In this document: in pieces, positions 10,015-14,156 of the stretch
How positions within the stretch are numbered: position 1 is the stretch's first letter
Layout of the letters: each line of letters begins with the position of its first letter
DNA from: Hamiltosporidium magnivora
Taxonomy: Eukaryota > Microsporidia > Dubosqiidae
Direction of reading: 5' to 3'
Assembly: GCA_004325065.1 (NCBI GenBank)
Contig: PITI01000338.1
Location: 1-14,156 of the forward strand
DNA length: 14,156 nt
Program-made: the position numbers and the translations under genes
Notes under the pieces: model-generated
The model's database searches: none
The model's input: only the letters and a program-made list of their open reading frames with translations
What the model was told of the DNA's origin: nothing

Positions 10015-11091
10015 ATGGATTTAAGTATCATTCAAAAATCAAAACGACAGAATTTAATTCGTTCTACATATAAATTGATAGAAAAGCTATTTTATATCCA
10101 TACTATAAAAAAAATAAGTACAGAAGCTTTGAACGAAAAATTAGAAAAACTTAAAACATTACTTAAAAGTATTAATACACAAATAGAAGATCTAAATTCT
10201 GTAATAATACAAAGACAAGATACAGATAAAGAATTATATGTTCTTATAAATGAACATTTACTTTATCACGGATATTTTGAAACTTCTAAGAAATTTGTTA
10301 AAGAATTTGAAATAGAAAAATATAATGATTATAGTTTTTTTAAGGAAATGTATGAAACTAAACAAGAAATTTATAATGGAAAATTTGATAAGGTTTTACA
10401 TTTTTGTAAAGAATATAAAACAACATTAAAAAATATGACCATACCTATTAAAAATGAATATTTAACAACTTTTATTAAATTAAATATTCATCAGAATAAA
10501 GAAAATCATACGGAATTTAATTGTTCTGATATTGAAAATATGTTCAGAGTACAAGAATATATTGAGCTTTGTAAAAATTGTAAGTATAAAGAAGCAATGT
10601 TATATGCTAAGGAAACTTTTTGTAAAAATACATTTTTAATCAAACCGTTTCTTCCTCTTTTGGTTTGTAGAGATGTTTCTACTTTGAAAGATCAAATAAG
10701 TAACAATTATGATCTTTTAGTTTACATTTATAGTAAATCTTTGTATAAAATACATAAATTATCTTTTGAAAGTAGACTTACGAGATTAGTGGAGTGTGGA
10801 CTAATAGCTACAAAAACAAGATTTTGTGAGAAAAATAAGAATATGAAATGTCCTGGTTGCATGCCATTCTTAATGGATTTAGCAGCAAAGCTTCCGTTTT
10901 ATAAAAGAGAACAAAGTATTCTATTGTGCAAAGGATTGGATGTGGAAATGAATGATAGAAATCAACCTTATATGTTTGACAGCGGATATGTCTATTCTGA
11001 TCTTTATATTTCTGAAACCGGGCATTTGTTTATTTGTAAAGTAACGGGTGAAATATGTGAAAAAAAACCCAGGAGATGTTATTTTGTATAA
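10015..11091 (+). CDS. GID9: GID complex subunit 9 / MAEA-like E3 ubiquitin ligase subunit (LisH-CTLH-CRA-RING), 358 aa
   Basis: This is probably the Gid9/Fyv10/MAEA subunit of the GID/CTLH complex, which with its partner Gid2/RMND5 forms the RING pair that attaches ubiquitin to substrates. A likely coiled-coil N-terminus covers residues 38-70. A LisH motif follows at about 74-102 (ELYVLINEHLLYHGYFETSK). A CTLH domain covers about 106-165 and a CRA domain about 176-275, with VQEYIELCKNCKYKEAMLYA at its start. The C-terminal degenerate RING spans 279-345, with Cys279, Cys282, Cys305 and Cys341, the LAAKLPF segment and GYVY at 324-327. The GYVY core and the CPGC-x(n)-LAAKLPF order are what identify it. 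The usual His/Cys zinc ligands after LPF are not visible; FYKREQS stands there instead. At 358 residues it is shorter than animal and yeast homologues, in line with the trimming seen in microsporidia. The start is fixed by an in-frame stop at 9994. There is no intron. The gene stands alone, with no partner nearby. Confidence 0.85.
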   Translation: MDLSIIQKSKRQNLIRSTYKLIEKLFYIHTIKKISTEALNEKLEKLKTLLKSINTQIEDLNSVIIQRQDTDKELYVLINEHLLYHGYFETSKKFVKEFEIEKYNDYSFFKEMYETKQEIYNGKFDKVLHFCKEYKTTLKNMTIPIKNEYLTTFIKLNIHQNKENHTEFNCSDIENMFRVQEYIELCKNCKYKEAMLYAKETFCKNTFLIKPFLPLLVCRDVSTLKDQISNNYDLLVYIYSKSLYKIHKLSFESRLTRLVECGLIATKTRFCEKNKNMKCPGCMPFLMDLAAKLPFYKREQSILLCKGLDVEMNDRNQPYMFDSGYVYSDLYISETGHLFICKVTGEICEKKPRRCYFV

Positions 11092-11311
11092 AATATACTT
11101 TTTGTATAATTTGTCTTTGGAATATGAAATTAAAACTGAAAAATGCCATGAATTTTGTTTTAATAATTTTATTAATTTAACTTATATTTTTAATCTATAA
11201 TGAATTATTTGATTTGTATTTCATTTTTTATAATTTCTTTTTTTTTTAGATCTTTGAAACTAAATTTATTTTAAAATTTTTATTTTGTTTTTGAGTTGTA
11301 AGAAAAATTTT
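11092..11311. other. 3' flank of the GID9-like gene
   Basis: AT-rich, with no open frame of note. An ATTAAA at 11129-11134, 38 bases after the stop codon, is a possible polyadenylation signal but would occur by chance often in this composition. A TTTTTAGATC decamer is at 11243-11252. Confidence 0.3.
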
Positions 11312-11546
11312 CCCACCATGCCGGGAGAAGAATTGGCTTGGAGTATTCTCTGCTTGTCGTAAGAGGCGATTAAAAGAGACTAGTCCTTTGGTTAGGGATT
11401 AAGTGTAGGGCTAAAACCCACCCTCTAAAACCACCTTGTTACGAAACCCGAAAATGTAAACAACCCACTGAAAATAAACCGGTTTGCGGTATTGCTGAGG
11501 GCAGCCAAGGTTCGAAAAAGGCTGTAGTACCGATATGATGAATAAG
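11312..11546. repeat. GC-rich island, probable transposon-derived repeat (SINE- or LINE-like)
   Basis: Direct counting gives 79 G or C in 11341-11520 (44%), against roughly a quarter in the surroundings. The edges are sharp: it begins at CCCACCATGCCGGG and ends near GTACCGATATGATGAATAAG, after which an A/T run resumes. No frame is open, so it does not look like a gene. It has no tRNA-type clover leaf that I could fold, and I saw no match to copies A and B beyond a short GCCGGGAGA word. The block GTCGTAAGAGGCGA at 11358-11371 reminds me of interspersed repeats of animal genomes, an impression I cannot verify here. The abrupt composition change suggests a fairly recent insertion. Confidence 0.55.
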
Positions 11547-11767
11547 AAATTTTTTTTTTGAAAGCATTATGAATTTATTTGTTTGGAATAGATGATATTA
11601 TTTCTTTAGTGATACTCTAAAGATGCTTTTAATTTTTTGTCTTATATATCCACTCAATGAATATTTCTTGAACGAAAATACTTGTGTGCCAGCTACGGGC
11701 ATTTAATTTGTTTTAAATACTTATTGTCGTGCCCATATGTGGAGTTTACCCATATACGAACCTATAC

Positions 11768-11925
11768 TAAAAAAACAATAAATCAAAAAAAATGAAAAAA
11801 AAAATAAGAAGAAAAAAAACTATAAAAATAATAGAAAACGAAAAAAAAAAATAAGAAAAAAATAATAAAAAATAAAAAATAAATAATTAAAAAAAGAATT
11901 AGAATATCAAGAAAATAAAGAAGGA
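11768..11925. repeat. A-rich low-complexity tract
   Basis: About 150 bases of A runs broken by single T, G or C bases, such as repeated AAAATAA and GAAAAAAA words. It starts about 220 bases past the end of the GC island, so it is probably not that element's tail, although a composite insertion cannot be excluded. Confidence 0.8.
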
Positions 11926-11998
11926 ACAAGCAAAATATTTTTTTGGGCTTCTTTAGTCTGTTTTAGAAATAAATTTTAATATACCAGGATATTTTTCA

Positions 11999-13190
11999 TT
12001 AGAACTCTAAAACTTTCAGAGTCAACTCTCTCTCTATAACAATCGAGCTTCCTTCTTCATAAAGCTTATTCATTTTATTTCTTCGTGTCAATTTATTTGT
12101 ATCAAAATATCTTTGAATGAATACTCTGTCCCTGTATCAACTGCGATACGGTTGTAATGAAAACCAGCATCTTTGGACATTCATACACGTAAATATCTCT
12201 ATACTTTATATCAACTCTTTCGGAACTAAAAATAAATAGTGTTCTGCGGTTCAACATTACTTTAAATTCGTATAAGGCTTGTTTCTTCAATATATTCTAA
12301 ATTATATTCAAGAGTGTTTCTTTTTCTATTAATTGGATACTTCTTCAAATTATGTTGTATTCACTACACAAGGCAATTTAATTATACCCGCTCAGCCTCT
12401 AAATGCCTACATTGGTAACATATTTATTTGTCAGGTCCATGATTTATTTTTTCTACTGCAATTTTATTAAAAAATTCAACCCATTTTTCGACACCAGAAT
12501 ATCCCTTCAGAATTTTTCTCACCACTGTTTATTTCCTCTCTATACTTGGACTTGGTTTTGTCGATGTCTTGATTCTTTTACAAACCTAAGGTTATGTAAA
12601 CTTATAAATTCTTTGCACCGAAATTTTGAATTTTCCCATGTTATCGAATTGTACAATTATCGGCACTCCTCTTATTTAAATATTTTTTTTTAAGGCAGGC
12701 ATAATGTTTTCGGCTGTTATATTTTTCAGAGCAAATTAAAAAAGAAATTTGTAATAGTAATCCAAAATTTTTACGATCCACCTATATCCGTTATTTTCAT
12801 TGGCATAATTACTAAGATCAGCACAATCTATTTGCACAATATGCGGTAAAAGTCGTGATATGATTGGTATAATTTGCGAGATTCGACAAAATAGTTGATA
12901 TCTCTTGCATGTTAAACCTTTTGAGATATATTCGGTGATTCTTTTCTTTTTAACTTGATGAATCGAGTTTTAGAGTTTTCATACATTGTCTTCATTTCTT
13001 CTTGATCAGGTAAATGAAATGCAACAAATAAAGTAGTTGTTTTTCATAGTTGCATTCAGCGACTGCCTCTTTATGAATATTTTTGTTTTTTTATCAAACT
13101 GATTGTCGTTTTTAGCTCTTAGATTATCGTTTCCATCCGGAAAAGATTACCCAGAAGGCGCATTATTTCTATCGCTGGGTATTGTTTTAT
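11999..13190 (-). pseudogene. broken coding tracts, possibly another relative of the secreted-protein family
   Basis: Several stop-free runs follow one another on the minus strand: about 46 and 43 codons in 12.97-13.15 kb, 77 codons ending in a stop near 12740, a gapped stretch at 12.4-12.67 kb with isolated stops, 62 codons at 12102-12290, and about 34 codons ending with TAA at 11999-12001. They lie in different frames, so several frameshifts are needed. The last piece ends in LTLKVLEF, resembling the FRVLNVLDF near the end of the intact secreted protein. The 77-codon run contains IDCADLSN, resembling the PTACADVNN at residues 137-145. The two resemblances suggest kinship, but they do not form a continuous alignment, and two separate relics (boundary near 12740) are possible. 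No known domain was seen. Confidence 0.4.
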
Positions 13191-13656
13191 CTATTTTATT
13201 TCTAAGATAGTTAAAATAACTTTTATGGAATTTTATTCTCGCTCAAATTTCCCTCTAAAAACTTTAAAATAAAAAATCTATATAAGTTTTTATTGAGAGA
13301 ATTCAGTAGAAAGTAAATAGAATCAAAATTTTTACTGATTTAAAAAATACTTTTCATTGCTAAAGTAGTTTAAAAATATATTTTTGGTTCCTTATATGGG
13401 AAACTGCAGCATATGCTTTCGAATTTGATGCTCAATCTTTTTATATTTGAATCCAGCTTTTTCGTTTAGACATTCGGTAAATTGATTTTTTCAGGATCGA
13501 AAAAGTATAATCGTTTTATCAACAACTTGGCTCATTTGCATTTTTTTTTTCTAGAATATAGGATAATTATCTTATAAATAAGCATATATATTATTATCGA
13601 AAAAGCGTTCATCTTTTATTGGGGAGTTTTAATTCGTTTATGTTCAAATTATAGAC
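13191..13656. other. AT-rich sequence, nothing identified
   Basis: No open frame or repeat stands out. The 5' remainder of the minus-strand relic could extend into this stretch, but stops are dense in all frames. Confidence 0.4.
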
Positions 13657-13717
13657 CAGGGGTTCCTAGCCGAGGTGCGATGAGGTATTTTTTAAGAGTG
13701 CGAGTGAGGTTTTTTGT
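13657..13717 (+). mobile_element. probable left end of a hAT-type DNA transposon
   Basis: The sequence begins CAGGGGTTCCTAGCCGAGGT and continues with GTGCGATGAGGTATTTTT at 13675-13692 and GTGCGAGTGAGGTTTTTTG at 13698-13716, a near-duplicate 23 bases further on. A CAGGGGTTC...CC.GGTGCG start with repeated GTGCG words just inside is characteristic of hAT terminal inverted repeats. The eight bases before it (TTATAGAC, 13649-13656) would be the expected target duplication, but no direct second copy is present. The matching right end is not in the window, so the element either runs off the edge or is truncated. No transposase was found in the remaining 440 bases. Confidence 0.5.
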
Positions 13718-14156
13718 AAAAAGATTAAGCTCATATAGAAATTATGATTATGGGCTTTTTGCAACAAAATACAATTATGTATGCATACTAATAAAGTAAA
13801 AAAATATTGTAATGAAATATTTCGTCGCTATGCAAAAGATCGCCACTTATACTCATAGCGGTAATCTCTATTTATACTTGGGTGTGTATATGCGAAACAG
13901 CGGGCTATTCCTAAATATGAGGCCTTTCTCTTTTTATCTCTGTCTAAGTCATTATTTTTTATTCAAGCGTTGGTCGAGTAGCCTCATTGAGAGAACTAGA
14001 TATAACGCATCTATATTTCTGATCATCTATATTTCTAAGCAATTTATACATTTAGTCTATAATTGACTTAATCCGAAGGGATATTATATGAATAGTACAA
14101 AACCAAGTAATTTTCTTATTTTGTACATACTTTATTTAAAAGTATCACATCTTTTT
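13718..14156. other. sequence inside or beside the putative hAT element, no supported gene
   Basis: An ATG-initiated frame of 84 codons lies at 13812-14066 on the plus strand. It is rich in Tyr, Phe, Ser and Leu, shows no motif, and is of a length expected by chance. The segment is slightly less AT-rich than the rest of the right flank, which would fit foreign origin. Confidence 0.35.

Noticed and set aside
11506..11530. GGTTCGA resembling a tRNA T-loop in the GC island
   Set aside because: No matching T-stem complement, anticodon arm or acceptor stem could be paired around it.
12403..12693. 96-codon plus-strand open frame
   Set aside because: Antisense of the broken minus-strand tracts. 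Its Phe/Tyr/Cys/His-rich composition is that of a shadow frame.
13647..14064. 10-base inverted match AATTATAGAC (13647-13656) and GTCTATAATT (14055-14064) flanking the hAT-like end
   Set aside because: The left copy ends just outside the CAGGGG terminus and no CCCCTG precedes the right copy, so it does not mark element ends. A 10-base match over 400 bases is expected by chance.
13812..14066. 84-codon plus-strand open frame beside the hAT-like end
   Set aside because: No similarity to transposase motifs, and of chance length for this composition.

Overview
The window looks like a gene-poor, very AT-rich stretch of a eukaryotic genome. My best guess is a microsporidian with an expanded, repeat-laden genome, of the Edhazardia or Hamiltosporidium kind. 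The grounds are: only two intact genes in 14 kb, both without introns; one of them a small, simplified version of a conserved eukaryotic protein (GID9/MAEA); its start codon directly preceded by CCC, like the upstream signals described in Microsporidia; and the other an unrecognised secreted-looking protein. Nothing bacterial is visible. The lineage is an inference, not something the sequence states.

Layout. 1-797: AT-rich, no supported gene. 798-2102 (minus): intact 434-residue protein with a signal peptide, function unknown. 2103-6130: no intact gene, but the minus strand carries traces of decayed coding sequence. These are a short piece at 2357-2451 sharing a 20-base exact block with the 3' end of the intact gene, a worn frame at 3917-5047, and a clearer relic at 5225-6125 broken by frameshifts. 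6459-8066: two diverged copies of one roughly 0.65 kb repeat in opposite orientation (A, plus, about 6459-7107; B, minus, about 7443-8066) with about 340 bases between them. 8067-9937: AT-rich, empty. 9938-10014: TTTAAAA heptamer tandem repeat and a CCC start signal. 10015-11091 (plus): GID9/Fyv10/MAEA-like subunit of the GID/CTLH ubiquitin ligase. 11312-11546: island of about 43% GC, probably a transposon-derived repeat. 11768-11925: A-rich low-complexity tract. 11999-13190 (minus): another set of broken coding tracts. 13657 onward: sequence resembling the terminal inverted repeat of a hAT-type DNA transposon.

How the parts relate. The GID9-like gene is the only housekeeping gene. It implies that a GID/CTLH ligase, or part of one, is kept in this reduced genome. 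The secreted-protein gene and at least one of the minus-strand relics appear to belong to one family laid out in the same direction, which suggests a tandem family of fast-evolving exported proteins of which one member here is still open. The rest is mobile-element debris and low-complexity DNA. All relic and repeat calls were made by eye; the short open frames elsewhere in the window occur at about the number expected by chance in DNA of this composition.
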